Made by a program: the position numbers and the translations under genes | Notes under the pieces: generated by a model | Told to the model about the DNA's origin: nothing | The model's input: the letters and a program-made list of their open reading frames with translations, nothing else | The model's database searches: none | NCBI RefSeq assembly: GCF_009695545.1 | Contig: NZ_VUNS01000021.1 | Location: 30,112 to 94,111 of the forward strand | Direction: 5' to 3' | Source of the DNA: Victivallis lenta | GTDB lineage: Bacteria; Verrucomicrobiota; Lentisphaeria; Victivallales; Victivallaceae | Length of the DNA stretch: 64,000 bases | Part shown: one piece after another, positions 8,315-17,051 of the stretch | Layout of the letters: each line of letters opens with the position of its first letter | How positions within the stretch are numbered: the stretch's first letter is position 1

Positions 8315-9415
8315 TCAGATGATGGTCTTCTCGGTTTCGCCGTCGAAGATGTGCGCCTTGGGCAGCAGCACCGCGAGGCTTTCGAGCTCGCCGACCCGGA
8401 GCTTTTTGTGCGGATCGACGCGGGCGATGAAGGAGTTTTCACCGGTGTTCAGATAGACGTAGGTCTCCGACCCCATCGGCTCGACGACTTCGATTTTCGC
8501 CTTGACCTTCGGCATGTCCGGGGCCTTTTCGGCCTCGTCGGAGCCGAGGTCTTCCGGGCGGATGCCGAAGGTGACTTTCTTGTCGACATACGGCTCAAGC
8601 CTGGACTTCCACTCATCCGGAATGGCGAACTCGAAACCGGGCTCAACGAAGGTGAGCTTGCCGTCCTTGTTCGTGATGACGCCATCGAAGAAGTTCATCG
8701 GCGGCGTGCCGATGAAGCCCGCCACGAATTTGTTGCACGGATTATCGTAGAGCTCGAGCGGCTCGGCGACCTGCTGGATGATGCCGTCCTTCATGACGCA
8801 GATGCGGTCGCCCATGGTCATGGCTTCGGTCTGGTCGTGGGTCACGTAGATCATCGTGCTTTCGAGGTGCTGGTGCAGCTTCGAGATTTCGGTGCGCATC
8901 TGGACGCGCATCTTGGCGTCGAGGTTCGACAGCGGCTCGTCGAAGAGGAACGCCTTCGGTTTGCGCACGATGGCGCGGCCGACGGCGACGCGCTGGCGCT
9001 GGCCGCCGGAGAGCTGCTTCGGACGGCGCTCGAGGTACTCCTCGAGGCCGAGGATCTTCGCGGCTTCCATCACGCGGTACTGGATGTCCTCCTTCGAGAA
9101 GTTGCGCAGCTTGAGCCCGAACGCCATGTTGTCGTAAACCGACATATGCGGATAAAGCGCGTAGTTCTGGAACACCATCGCGATGTCGCGGTCTTTCGGC
9201 GCGACATTGTTGACCACCCGGTCGCCGATCTTGACCGTCCCCTTGGAGATATCCTCAAGCCCGGCGATCATGCGCAGCGTGGTGGATTTGCCGCAGCCGG
9301 AGGGGCCGACGAGGACCATGAATTCACGGTCGCGGATTTCGAGGTTGACGTCTTTCACGGCGGTCACGCTGCCGTCGTAAATCTTGTAGACGTGCTCCAG
9401 AATCACTTCTGCCAT
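8315..9415 (-). CDS. ugpC: Sugar ABC importer ATPase (UgpC/MsmK/MalK type)
   Basis: A 366-residue cytoplasmic ATPase: Walker A GPSGCGKST (~residue 37), Q-loop MVFQNYALYPHMSVYDNMAFG, signature LSGGQRQRVAVGRAI, Walker B AFLFDEPLSNLD, H-loop YVTHDQTEAMT, then a C-terminal OB/TOBE regulatory domain with FGIRPEDLG and FIARVDP. These ATPases energise uptake of oligosaccharides or glycerol-phosphate and are often shared by several importers. No permease or binding protein is adjacent, which fits a shared ATPase. ATG 9415 (MAEVILEHVYKIYDG) matches the family start. Confidence 0.93.
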   Translation of the reverse strand: MAEVILEHVYKIYDGSVTAVKDVNLEIRDREFMVLVGPSGCGKSTTLRMIAGLEDISKGTVKIGDRVVNNVAPKDRDIAMVFQNYALYPHMSVYDNMAFGLKLRNFSKEDIQYRVMEAAKILGLEEYLERRPKQLSGGQRQRVAVGRAIVRKPKAFLFDEPLSNLDAKMRVQMRTEISKLHQHLESTMIYVTHDQTEAMTMGDRICVMKDGIIQQVAEPLELYDNPCNKFVAGFIGTPPMNFFDGVITNKDGKLTFVEPGFEFAIPDEWKSRLEPYVDKKVTFGIRPEDLGSDEAEKAPDMPKVKAKIEVVEPMGSETYVYLNTGENSFIARVDPHKKLRVGELESLAVLLPKAHIFDGETEKTII

Positions 9416-9536
9416 AATAAAGAACCCTTTTCTCTGCGGTCCGCGACGCCGGAGCAGCCTCTGACGACCTGCGGGGAATTCCGGCTCGCTCGAGCCGGCC
9501 CGTCTCCGGGCACATCCGGACCTGTTATCAGCTGGC

Positions 9537-9565
9537 AATATAGAACCGGAGACGGCCGATTTCAA
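9537..9565 (-). promoter_or_regulatory. Promoter of the UgpC-like gene
   Basis: On the minus strand TTGAAA (9565-9560), a 17-base spacer and TATATT (9542-9537) lie about 120 bases upstream of the start. A small hairpin (9481-9498) in the leader may matter for expression. Confidence 0.6.
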
Positions 9566-9587
9566 GCCGCATCCGGATTTTTCCGCA

Positions 9588-9620
9588 TAAAAAAACGCCG
9601 TGTCGCCCGGACACGGCGTT
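9588..9620 (-). terminator. Terminator of the acidic zinc-ribbon gene
   Basis: An 11-bp stem (9594-9604 with 9610-9620) is followed on the minus strand by a run of T (plus-strand A run 9588-9595). Confidence 0.8.
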
Positions 9621-9638
9621 CCCCAGCGGCGGAACGGA

Positions 9639-9932
9639 TCAGAACTCCTCTTCCTCTTCGTCGTCGAATTCCTCGTCGAACTCCTCGTCGAGGTCCTCGT
9701 CGTCAAAGACTTCATCGTCGAATTCGCCGCGCTCGAAGATATCGTCCTCCTCTTCGTCGAAATCCTCGAAGAGCTCGTCATCGTTGATGCCGTCGTCGAA
9801 TTCCGACGGGTCCTCGCCGAGGAAGGAGGACGACGCGCTGATGACGGAACCGCATTCCGGACAGCAGCCGTCTTCGGCTTCTATCGCGCTTTCACTCACT
9901 TCAATATTGCAATAGGGACAAATTGTAGCCAT
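9639..9932 (-). CDS. Small zinc-ribbon protein with a very acidic tail
   Basis: 97 residues. Residues 5-27 contain two CxxC pairs (CPYC and CPECG) that form a probable zinc ribbon. From residue ~40 to the end nearly every residue is Asp, Glu or Phe, with a repeating [D/E]-[D/E]-F/V/L rhythm, ending EEEEEF. The gene has its own consensus promoter (9968-9995) and its own terminator, so it is a real single-gene unit. The tail resembles acidic extensions that mimic nucleic acid or bind basic proteins such as ribosomal proteins or polymerase. I know of no characterised homolog, and the function is unknown. Confidence 0.75.
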   Translation of the reverse strand: MATICPYCNIEVSESAIEAEDGCCPECGSVISASSSFLGEDPSEFDDGINDDELFEDFDEEEDDIFERGEFDDEVFDDEDLDEEFDEEFDDEEEEEF

Positions 9933-9967
9933 ATCACCAGCCTCCTTCTTAGGTCAGTTTCTCCGGT

Positions 9968-9995
9968 ACTATATTGATACTTTGCAATTTGTCAA
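9968..9995 (-). promoter_or_regulatory. Promoter of the acidic zinc-ribbon gene
   Basis: On the minus strand TTGACA (9995-9990), a 16-base spacer and TATAGT (9973-9968) lie 36 bases upstream of the start codon. This is one of the strongest promoters in the window. Confidence 0.75.
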
Positions 9996-10041
9996 ACCGG
10001 GAACGAAAAAAAAACGTTTTTTTCTCGGGAAATGCGATGAA

Positions 10042-11907
10042 TTACTTCACCGGATCGGGGGAGTCGTACAGCCGGAACAGCCACTCGCCGTCGAGCGGCG
10101 CGCCGTCGAGTTCCGAACGGCCGTAGTTGCGCTGGCGGTCGAAGAGCAGCGAGCATTTGCCGGGAAAATCGACGATTTCCAGCAGGAAAAGGCCGCTTTC
10201 CGGCATGACGGGGAAGCGGAGCTTCACGAGCCCCGGATGTTCCACCGCGCGCGTCACCGTGCGGCCGTTGACCCGGAAACGAAGCCGGCCGGCGCTGTCG
10301 GCCAGCAGCGTCCATTCCGCTTCGCCGGGCTTGTCGAAGTCCGGAAAGCGCTTGGCGAGCTTCTGCCCGCGGCGCATTTCGATTTCGCTCCAGCCGCCGA
10401 AGGTCATCGGGCCGTAATCGAGCCGGTAGGGTGTGCCGCCGAAGGCGACGACGGTTCCGTCCGGCCGGCAGAAGCGCGCCAGCGCCGCCTCGAGGTTGTT
10501 CCGGTAGAACTCGTAGCCGGAGCTGACGAGCCAGAAGGCGGCGACCAGCCCGCCGCCGCCGCAGAGCAGCAGCTGCCGACGCCGTTCCGGGGATCTCCGC
10601 CAGCGCCGCAGGAACCAGGACGCGAAGCCGCCCGCCGCAACGGCGACAAGCGGAAGGATCGGCGCCCGGAAGCGCGAGAGAATGTAGAAGAGTGCGGTCG
10701 CCGCCCAGTAGGCCGCCGCGCAGTAGACGAGCAGCCAGAGCCGGACGTCGCGCCGCCGGTACGCCCTGACGGCCGCCAGCACGAGCCCGGCCAGGCCGAG
10801 CGGCAGCAGCACGAGGCTGCGCCCCGGCAGCAGCCAGCGCAGGATCAGGCTCGACTCGGCGCCGCCGCCGGGACCGAGAAGCGAAACGTTGTTCGGAATT
10901 TCCCGCCAGTCCCAGAAGAGCAGGAGCTTGCGCAGCTGCAGCTCGAAGAACGCGGCGGGCTCGCGGCGCATCCACTCGAACATCTGGGCCGGTACGCCGA
11001 CGCCGTTTTCGGCGCGGTTCATCATGCGGCCGTACGCTTCGGGGTACTCCATCGGCCCGGCCGGAAGTTCCGGATCGCGGCCGCCGGCCGGCGCTTCCGG
11101 CGAATTCCCGAGCGCGAGCACGGCGTCGGCCGCGGTCGACGGGCCGGAGAGTTTTCCGGTCACGCGGGTGTTGTGGAGAGCGAAAGGCAGCTGGACCAGA
11201 AGCACCATTGCCGCGAAAAGCCCGGCCGCCGCCGCGATTCGGCCCGGACCTGCTTTGTGCTGCCGCCCGGCCCAGATCAGCGCCGCCAGCAGCCCGGGCA
11301 GGAAGAAATTGATGTTGCCGCGGGTCAGGATCGCGATTCCGGTCACGGCTCCGACCGCCGCCCAGCGCTTGAGATTCCAGCATTCGCAGGCCCGCAGCGC
11401 CAGGTAGAAGAGAAGCATGAGGTTGAAGGTCTGGAGCGTCTCGTTCTGGTGGTACGGCGTATTGAGCAGCAGCGGCGTCGAAATCGCCGTGAACACGGCG
11501 GCGATGCAGCCGGCGGTTTTGCCGAACAGCCGGGCGGAGGCCAGCCCGGCGAGATAGCTTGTCGCCGCCCCGAGCAGCGACTGCACGAAGATCACGAAAC
11601 CGATCGAACCGCCGGAGAGCAGATAGCAGCCCGGCAGGAAGACCGCATAATAGAACGGCTGATAATAAAAGGGCCCCGTATATTCGCCGGCCGCCATTTC
11701 GCGCCCGAGCTTCATATACGTGGCAAGGTCGGTCAGCACCGAAGGGGCATAGACGCTGTTTCGCCCGCCGTTGACGGCGCCGAGCTCGGCCCAGACGCCG
11801 AGACGGAGCAGGAACGCACAGCCGGCGATGACGCCGAGCATCAGCAAAAAACCGCGGCCGGAACGGATTCCGGCTGCGGTACCCCCTCTTGACGCCATGC
11901 CCGCCAT
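10042..11907 (-). CDS. GT39-like membrane glycosyltransferase
   Basis: A 621-residue protein with ~11 hydrophobic segments in the first ~420 residues and a soluble C-terminal part. The N-terminal loop after TM1 (DLATYMKLGREMAAGEYTG followed by YYQPFYYAVFLPG) carries the acidic residue and layout of the dolichyl-phosphate-mannose mannosyltransferase / ArnT superfamily, which moves sugars from polyprenyl-phosphate donors outside the membrane. Its ATG overlaps the frr stop (TGATG), so it is translationally coupled to frr. ATG 11898 is an alternative start three codons in. The acceptor is unknown. Confidence 0.8.
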   Translation of the reverse strand: MAGMASRGGTAAGIRSGRGFLLMLGVIAGCAFLLRLGVWAELGAVNGGRNSVYAPSVLTDLATYMKLGREMAAGEYTGPFYYQPFYYAVFLPGCYLLSGGSIGFVIFVQSLLGAATSYLAGLASARLFGKTAGCIAAVFTAISTPLLLNTPYHQNETLQTFNLMLLFYLALRACECWNLKRWAAVGAVTGIAILTRGNINFFLPGLLAALIWAGRQHKAGPGRIAAAAGLFAAMVLLVQLPFALHNTRVTGKLSGPSTAADAVLALGNSPEAPAGGRDPELPAGPMEYPEAYGRMMNRAENGVGVPAQMFEWMRREPAAFFELQLRKLLLFWDWREIPNNVSLLGPGGGAESSLILRWLLPGRSLVLLPLGLAGLVLAAVRAYRRRDVRLWLLVYCAAAYWAATALFYILSRFRAPILPLVAVAAGGFASWFLRRWRRSPERRRQLLLCGGGGLVAAFWLVSSGYEFYRNNLEAALARFCRPDGTVVAFGGTPYRLDYGPMTFGGWSEIEMRRGQKLAKRFPDFDKPGEAEWTLLADSAGRLRFRVNGRTVTRAVEHPGLVKLRFPVMPESGLFLLEIVDFPGKCSLLFDRQRNYGRSELDGAPLDGEWLFRLYDSPDPVK

Positions 11908-12473
11908 CAGACGGTCATGAGCTCCTTTTCCTTCGCGGCAAGTTCCTTGTCGAGCGTGGCGATGTAGCGGTCGGTCAGCTTCTGGATGTCGTCGAGGATC
12001 TTCTTGAGCTCATCCTCGGTGAACACGCCGTCTTTCTGTGCTTTTTTGGCTGCTTCGTTGCCGTCGCGCCGGATGTTGCGGAGCGCGACCTTCGCTTCCT
12101 CGACGAACCCTTTCGCCTGCTTGGCCAGCGTCGCGCGGCGGTCCTGGCTGAGTTCCGGAATCGGCAGTTTGATATGAGTGCCGTCGTTCATCGGGGTGAT
12201 GCCGATGTTCGAGGCGAGAATCGCTTTTTCGACCGCGGAGAGCGCGCTTTTGTCCCACGGCTGGATCACGAGCAGCCGCGGTTCCGGCGCGTTGATGCCG
12301 GCGAGCTCCTTCAGGCGGGTCGGGGTGCCGTAATACTCGACCATGATGTTTTCGACCAGCGACGGAGAGGCTTTCCCGGTGCGGATGGTGTGAAAGCTGT
12401 TGACGAGGGCCTCTTCGGTCTTCATCATGTGCTCTTCGAGTTCGTCAAGAAGATTGGCCGGATCCAATTGCAT
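11907..12473 (-). CDS. frr: Ribosome recycling factor
   Basis: 188 residues, the normal length. The family hallmarks are present: SFHTIRTGKASPSLVENI, VEYYGTPTRLKELA, the VIQPWDKSAL segment and the GITPMNDGTHIKLPIPEL block, then the C-terminal helix with LRNIRRDGNEAAKKAQKDG. With EF-G it splits post-termination ribosomes in the cytoplasm. It usually follows pyrH; here it is first in the unit behind its own promoter, and the coupled downstream gene is the GT39-like transferase. Confidence 0.97.
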   Translation of the reverse strand: MQLDPANLLDELEEHMMKTEEALVNSFHTIRTGKASPSLVENIMVEYYGTPTRLKELAGINAPEPRLLVIQPWDKSALSAVEKAILASNIGITPMNDGTHIKLPIPELSQDRRATLAKQAKGFVEEAKVALRNIRRDGNEAAKKAQKDGVFTEDELKKILDDIQKLTDRYIATLDKELAAKEKELMTV

Positions 12474-12515
12474 GGTTTTTCTCCTGGTTTTGTTTTGCTG
12501 TTTCCTTCATTGCGT

Positions 12516-12544
12516 AAAATAGCAAGCTTTCCGGCAAAATGCAA
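12516..12544 (-). promoter_or_regulatory. frr promoter
   Basis: On the minus strand TTGCAT (12544-12539), a 17-base spacer and TATTTT (12521-12516) lie 43 bases upstream of frr. The -35 overlaps the edge of the GH5 terminator. Confidence 0.6.
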
Positions 12545-12585
12545 ATAAAAAAACACCCGAATCGTCGAAAATTCGGGTGAAAAAA
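12543..12585 (-). terminator. Terminator of the GH5 operon
   Basis: A 9-bp stem (12554-12562 with 12571-12579) is flanked on the plus strand by A runs, giving TTTTTTT on the minus strand just after the hairpin. It lies 18 bases past the GH5 stop. Confidence 0.8.
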
Positions 12586-12596
12586 GAGCGGTACGG

Positions 12597-14132
12597 TCAC
12601 CTTGTGTTCTTCTTCAGCGCTTCGAGCAGCACGCGCTTGCGCGGGTTGTCCGGGGAGGGGACGACGCTGCGGAACGCCTTCCCCTCGTGTTCGATGCTCC
12701 ATGCGTCCCATTCCCGGAACGCGTGGTAGGCCCAGTCCCAGCCGTACTCCTCGAAGAGCTCGATCATGTCCGCGAGATAGCGGTCGCCGCCTTTCGCCCA
12801 GTTGATCACGCTGAATTCCCCGACGAAGATCGGGACGCCGTGCTTCTTCTGGAACTCGATGACCTCCTTCATGCTGACCCGCAGCTGCTCCTTGTCCCAG
12901 TAGACGCCGTCGATCACGCCGGGATACGACCAGCGGACCTGACCGAGCACCCCCTGATGGGTATAGGCGTGCGGGCTGTAGAAATGCGGGCTGTAAATGA
13001 CGTTGCGGTCCGCGAGCGGCCGGGTGTTCGCAAAATCCGGCTCGGTGATGATCGGCGTGTCGGGATCGACCTCCCGGATGACTCCGACCAGCCGCTCCGA
13101 GATCGCGAGCCACGGGTTTTCGACGCCTCTGACGTAGTTCTCCGCAACCGGCTCGTTCAGCAGGTCGTAGCCGTAGATCTGCGGGTTGCCGCGGTAGTGC
13201 GACGCAAGTTTCCGCCACGCCGCGTCGAGGGTGTCGAGGCTGGTCCCGGCGCCGAGGATGTTGCTGGCCACCTGACTGATCCCGGTGCCGGGGCCGGTGT
13301 GCAGGTCGATGGCGACTTTGATGCCGTGCTCTCTGAAGAGCGGCATAAGTTCGTCGAGCCGCTTGATTTCGGAATCGATCCAGGCGAGGTATTTCTCCGG
13401 TGTCGAGATGTCCGCCTTCGGTTTCACGTTGAGGCCCGGATTCATCTGGTAGCGGATCAGGTTGACGTTCCATTCCGCGAGCGTCCCGACCGCTTCGGGC
13501 GACAGGTCGCCGCCGGACATGAAGCCGCGGAACTTCGCGCCTTTGCCGGGGCCGCGCGGAATCGCCTGCGCCTCGGCATTCACGGCGGGCTTCCCCTCCG
13601 ACGGATCGTCGGTTTCGACGCAGCGGAAGATTCTGACGCCCGCAACCTCGAAGGTTCCGGAGGCGTTCTGGATGCCGAGCGACAGCGTGACCTTATCCGC
13701 GTTGTCCGGGATGTTTTCGACGATGCAGACCTTCGTCCAGCCGTAGGTGCCGTAACGCCGCAGCGGCTCCGGATGACGCGTTTTTCCGCCCGCCGAGATC
13801 GCGAGCATGACCTTGCTGCCGAAATACGGCTGCGGTCCGCGCGTGAGTTCTTTGCCGCGGACGACGGCTTCAAGCTGGATGAGGCCGCGCAGCTTCGCCG
13901 GGTCGAGTCCGATCGACATCCAGCGCGTCCCCCGCTTCGGCAGGACGAAGGCCACGGCGGGGGAGCCGTCCGGCCCGCCTGCCGGAAGATATTGCGCGGC
14001 GGAGCTGTCGGTCCACCGTTTCAATGCGCCGGCCGAACGGAAATCGGCCTCCCACAGAAGTTCCGTATTCCGGTAGGCGGCGGACAGGCAGGCCGAAGCG
14101 GTCAGCAGGAGCAGCAGAACGGTTTTTTTCAT
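12597..14132 (-). CDS. Secreted GH5-like glycoside hydrolase
   Basis: 511 residues with signal peptide (MKKTVLLLLLTASACLSAA). An N-terminal beta-sandwich of about 170 residues precedes a clan GH-A barrel: LIRYQMNPGL, GIKVAIDLHTGPG, the acid/base Glu in YDLLNEPV (~residue 325) and the nucleophile Glu in IFVGEFSVINWA (~437). Family GH5 enzymes hydrolyse beta-linked glucans, mannans or related glycans. ATG 14132 is used because GAGG is 9 bases upstream; it lies 11 bases after the pseudopilin stop, so the two form an operon. Confidence 0.88.
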   Translation of the reverse strand: MKKTVLLLLLTASACLSAAYRNTELLWEADFRSAGALKRWTDSSAAQYLPAGGPDGSPAVAFVLPKRGTRWMSIGLDPAKLRGLIQLEAVVRGKELTRGPQPYFGSKVMLAISAGGKTRHPEPLRRYGTYGWTKVCIVENIPDNADKVTLSLGIQNASGTFEVAGVRIFRCVETDDPSEGKPAVNAEAQAIPRGPGKGAKFRGFMSGGDLSPEAVGTLAEWNVNLIRYQMNPGLNVKPKADISTPEKYLAWIDSEIKRLDELMPLFREHGIKVAIDLHTGPGTGISQVASNILGAGTSLDTLDAAWRKLASHYRGNPQIYGYDLLNEPVAENYVRGVENPWLAISERLVGVIREVDPDTPIITEPDFANTRPLADRNVIYSPHFYSPHAYTHQGVLGQVRWSYPGVIDGVYWDKEQLRVSMKEVIEFQKKHGVPIFVGEFSVINWAKGGDRYLADMIELFEEYGWDWAYHAFREWDAWSIEHEGKAFRSVVPSPDNPRKRVLLEALKKNTR

Positions 14133-14143
14133 CGTCATGATCC

Positions 14144-14887
14144 TCAATCCTCCACGAAGGCGCGGCTGCGCAGGTCGATGTCGCTGCTGACGTAATCATA
14201 GTACAGGACGGAGGCCCGTCCTTTCCAGCCGGTCCGGTTGGCGGCATGTCCGTCGAGGAACAGGATATTGGCCGAATTGCCGTGGTTCGGGCCGACGTTG
14301 CGGGAACTGCCGAGCCAGCATTTGCCGTCTCCTCCGGCGATGACGCCGACGGCGGTGTTGATGTATTCGTTCCCCGAGCTGCCGAGCAGGTTCGAGTAGT
14401 CGGAATCCAGGACGGCGTAGGTCGCGGAAGGCTTCCGGTAGCGGGCGGCTTTGGCGAGAGGCCCGGTTTCGGTTCCGTCGAGGCCGCGGATCAGGTTCTG
14501 CACGATGCCGTAGCTGACGCGGAGACTGTTTTTAGCAGCCAGAACAGAACGGTCGGACGGACAGCGGAAGATTTTCCAGCTGGCGCCGTCTGTGAGCGGC
14601 CAGCCGCTGCCGCCGACCTGTCCGCCGAGGTAGCCGCGCCCCCAGCTGTAATCCCAGCAGCTCAGATGCCGGTTGTTCACGCACTGCGGCGCGATGTAAT
14701 CGCCGTTGTCGCCGATATACTGCACCATCGCCGACCCCATCTGTTTCAGGTTGGACAGGCAGGAGCTCCTGTACGCCTGTTCGCGCGCTTTCTGGAGCGC
14801 GGGCAGCAGCATCGCCGCCAGAATCGCGATGATCGCGATGACGACCAGGAGCTCGATCAAGGTGAAGAAAGTTCTGTTTTGTCTCAT
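14144..14887 (-). CDS. Pseudopilin-like protein with prepilin-type N-terminus
   Basis: 247 residues. A short basic start (MRQNRTF) is followed by [16 protein letters not shown], the hydrophobic helix of type IV pilin / type II secretion pseudopilins with the conserved Glu5. The residue before the Phe is Phe, not the Gly normally needed by prepilin peptidase. The helix continues [18 protein letters not shown]. The body contains a FRCPSD block and ends with a glycine-rich [10 protein letters not shown] motif, typical of the large pseudopilin-like family in Lentisphaerota and Planctomycetes. The role is unknown; being first in an operon with a secreted GH5 suggests presentation or export of the enzyme. 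Confidence 0.85.
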   Translation of the reverse strand: MRQNRTFFTLIELLVVIAIIAILAAMLLPALQKAREQAYRSSCLSNLKQMGSAMVQYIGDNGDYIAPQCVNNRHLSCWDYSWGRGYLGGQVGGSGWPLTDGASWKIFRCPSDRSVLAAKNSLRVSYGIVQNLIRGLDGTETGPLAKAARYRKPSATYAVLDSDYSNLLGSSGNEYINTAVGVIAGGDGKCWLGSSRNVGPNHGNSANILFLDGHAANRTGWKGRASVLYYDYVSSDIDLRSRAFVED

Positions 14888-14921
14888 GGCACCTCTCCGG
14901 TTATATTGGGGTTCTACTTAT

Positions 14922-14950
14922 ATTATACTGAATAACCGGTCCTGAAACAA
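14922..14950 (-). promoter_or_regulatory. Promoter of the pseudopilin-GH5 operon
   Basis: On the minus strand TTGTTT (14950-14945), a 17-base spacer and TATAAT (14927-14922). The same layout (TTGKTT, 17, TATAAT) recurs before the pseudopilin genes at 51323, 54881 and 59558. Confidence 0.65.
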
Positions 14951-15067
14951 TATGGTTTTGGTCTGGATTTGGCATCTGAATCATCAAAAAATACACTTTT
15001 ATTTCAATTCGTGCTGGAAATATCCGGAATGCGGCGGTATTGTGCCGGAAACAGGGAGGGCAGCGGC

Positions 15068-15973
15068 GTGAAACGGGCACAGGGCAGCGAGGTTTATTCC
15101 CTTTCGCGTTTCGACACCGTCGAAGCGCGCGGAATGACCGAAAGCTGGGATTTCGGCCGGAAGAACATGCTTCCGGTCTGGCCGGAGTTTGCGGTCCGGC
15201 AGTTTTTCCTGGCGGGCAATTTCTTTTCGCATACCTGCCCGTCGATAACCGCGTTCGAGCTGCCGCTCGACGGCGATCTGCTGATCGAGCACAATGACCG
15301 GATCACGCTGGTGAAGCCGGGTTCATTCTGCATCCTGCCCGCCGGAGAGGACAACACGCTCCGGACCGGTCCCTCCGGCTCGTGCCGCAAGCTTTCGGTC
15401 GGCATCTGCGGCCAGCTGATCGCGCCGTTTCTGGCCGCCCTCGGTTTTTCCGGCGGCCGCTGCCGTTTCGACCTGACCGAGCCGGAGAGAGCGTACCGGC
15501 TGGTCGAAGCGATGTTTCCGCTGCTGCGCCGGAAGGATCCGGCCGATGTGGCGGAGCTCTCCGGCCTGGCGATCCGTTTCCTGACCGAGCTGAGGATGCA
15601 GCAGCCGCATTGCCGGGAGCCGCTGATCGCGGATGCGATTCGCATTTTCGAATTCAACCTCGGCAACCCGATCGCGCTCGGCACCGTCGCCGCGGAACTG
15701 AACCTTTCGGAGCTGAAGCTGATCCGATTGTTCAAGCTCCACCTCGGCGTGACGCCGAAGGCGTATCTGATCGCCCTGCGCATGCGCAGGGCGGAGTCGC
15801 TTCTGGCCGGCTCGGTGCGTCCGGTCAACGAGATCGCACTCTCCTGCGGATACGGCTCCGCCCGCTGCTTTTCACGCGAATTCAGGAAAAAACATGGAAT
15901 TTCCCCGCTTGAGTTTCGCCGCCGCAGCTTGACAAATCCGGTCAGGAGTGATCTTTTAAACGATGATGAATAG
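15068..15973 (+). CDS. AraC-family transcriptional regulator
   Basis: About 301 residues from GTG 15068, which has GGAGG eight bases upstream; an ATG at 15029 is possible. The N-terminal part is a cupin-like ligand domain (PLDGDLLIEHNDRITLVKPGSFCILPAGEDN). The C-terminal ~100 residues hold two helix-turn-helix units: ALGTVAAELNLSELKLIRLFKLHLGV and VNEIALSCGYGSARCFSREFRKKHGISP. It is divergent from the pseudopilin-GH5 operon and is the likely regulator of it. Its 3' end overlaps the hydrolase gene by 11 bases. Confidence 0.9.
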   Translation: MKRAQGSEVYSLSRFDTVEARGMTESWDFGRKNMLPVWPEFAVRQFFLAGNFFSHTCPSITAFELPLDGDLLIEHNDRITLVKPGSFCILPAGEDNTLRTGPSGSCRKLSVGICGQLIAPFLAALGFSGGRCRFDLTEPERAYRLVEAMFPLLRRKDPADVAELSGLAIRFLTELRMQQPHCREPLIADAIRIFEFNLGNPIALGTVAAELNLSELKLIRLFKLHLGVTPKAYLIALRMRRAESLLAGSVRPVNEIALSCGYGSARCFSREFRKKHGISPLEFRRRSLTNPVRSDLLNDDE

Positions 15974-16784
15974 AACGGAACAAAACCTGCGCCGCCGGCT
16001 GCGGCGGCTCTGCCTGCTCTGTCTGGCGCCTCCCGCGGCGCTGGCCGGAATCGTGCTGTTCGCGGCGGGGTGCATGGCCGACCGGGTCATCTTTCAGCCG
16101 CCGGGAGGCACGCCTGCTGTTCCGGGGACAACGATGCTCGAAGTCGCCGCCGGCCTTTCCGTCGCCGTGCTGTATCTGCCGCCGCCGGAGGGAGGATATG
16201 TGCTGCTCTACAGCCACGGCAACGCCGAGGATCTCGGTTCGGTGCGCTACCGGATCAGGCAGTATGCGGAGCGCGGTTACGGCGTCGCCGCATACGATTA
16301 CGAGGGGTACGGGCAGAGCGGCGGCGAACCCTCCGAGGCGGCGGCCTGCCGGGACATCGAGCGGGTCTGGCGCTATCTGGTCGAGGAGCGCGGCGTTCCG
16401 CCGGAGTCGATCGTGATTTACGGCCGTTCGGTCGGCAGCGGCCCCTCCTGCTTCCTCGCTGAAAAGGTTCCGGCCCGGGCGCTCGTGCTGGAGGCGCCGT
16501 TCAAAAGCACTTTTTCCGTGGTCGGCATGGGCTGGCTGCCGTTCGACCGGTTCCGCAACATCGACCGGGTGGCGAAGATCAACCTGCCGCTGCTCATCAT
16601 CCACGGTACGCGGGACACAGTCGTGCCGTACTCCCACGGCGAGGCGCTTTTCGAGGCGGCTGCCGGGCCGAAGCGGCTTTACACCGTCGAGGGCGGCGGC
16701 CACAACAACCTGCTCTTCAAGGCGGGGGAACGCTACTGGGAGACGCTCCGGGAGTTCCTTGCTTCTCCGGAACGGAAGGAGTAA
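15963..16784 (+). CDS. Alpha/beta hydrolase, probable lipoprotein
   Basis: 273 residues. A basic N-terminus and a hydrophobic stretch end in LFAAGC, a plausible lipobox, so the protein may be a membrane-anchored lipoprotein. The alpha/beta-hydrolase core is complete: YSHGNAED (oxyanion loop), nucleophile Ser in YGRSVGSG, Asp in HGTRDTVVPYSHG and His in GGGHNN. This is the BEM46/YfhR-like subgroup of esterases. It overlaps the araC gene by 11 bases, so its expression is tied to the regulator. The substrate is unknown. Confidence 0.88.
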   Translation: MMNRTEQNLRRRLRRLCLLCLAPPAALAGIVLFAAGCMADRVIFQPPGGTPAVPGTTMLEVAAGLSVAVLYLPPPEGGYVLLYSHGNAEDLGSVRYRIRQYAERGYGVAAYDYEGYGQSGGEPSEAAACRDIERVWRYLVEERGVPPESIVIYGRSVGSGPSCFLAEKVPARALVLEAPFKSTFSVVGMGWLPFDRFRNIDRVAKINLPLLIIHGTRDTVVPYSHGEALFEAAAGPKRLYTVEGGGHNNLLFKAGERYWETLREFLASPERKE

Positions 16785-16897
16785 AGCGGGGCAGGCGGCG
16801 CCCGGGAAGGGCCTCCCGTTCCGGCATGCGCTGCCGGATCAGTGATTTTGCGGGACCGGATGCGGAGCGTGGCCGGGGCTGCCGCTGTACCGTTCCC

Positions 16898-16936
16898 GGC
16901 TCATTCCGGATCAATGAACCGGAATGAGCCTTTTTG
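16898..16936 (+). terminator. Intrinsic terminator after the hydrolase
   Basis: A perfect 12-bp stem (16898-16909 with 16919-16930, 9-base loop) followed by TTTTT. The preceding 110 bases (16785-16897) hold no visible gene. Confidence 0.85.
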
Positions 16937-16993
16937 AGCGATAAAGCATAATTTTTTGATTGTTTTCTGGAAGTCGTGTTCTTTTCCGTCGGG

Positions 16994-16999
16994 TATAAT
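16994..16999 (+). promoter_or_regulatory. -10 box for the second pseudopilin operon
   Basis: TATAAT at 16994-16999, 52 bases upstream of the pseudopilin start. No convincing -35 is seen at 16-18 bases, so an activator (AraC type) may be required. Confidence 0.4.
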
Positions 17000-17051
17000 A
17001 TTGGTGCAGTCTCCCGGAAAACACAATCATGCCATTTGCTGGAGGGATTTC

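Noticed and set aside
9650..9830. Repeated tcgtc/cctcg units that look like a tandem or CRISPR repeat
   Set aside because: They are GAC/GAG codon runs of the acidic tail; there are no spacers of constant length.
9982..11892. A 636-codon plus-strand frame
   Set aside because: It is antisense to the GT39-like gene and made of Arg/Gly/Glu/Ala-rich sequence without domains.
15929..15962. TTGACA as a promoter for the alpha/beta hydrolase
   Set aside because: A -10 at normal spacing would fall within six bases of the start codon; it lies inside the araC coding end and is probably chance.
16785..16897. Possible tRNA or small RNA between the hydrolase and its terminator
   Set aside because: GC-rich but no cloverleaf pattern or TTCRA loop could be found.
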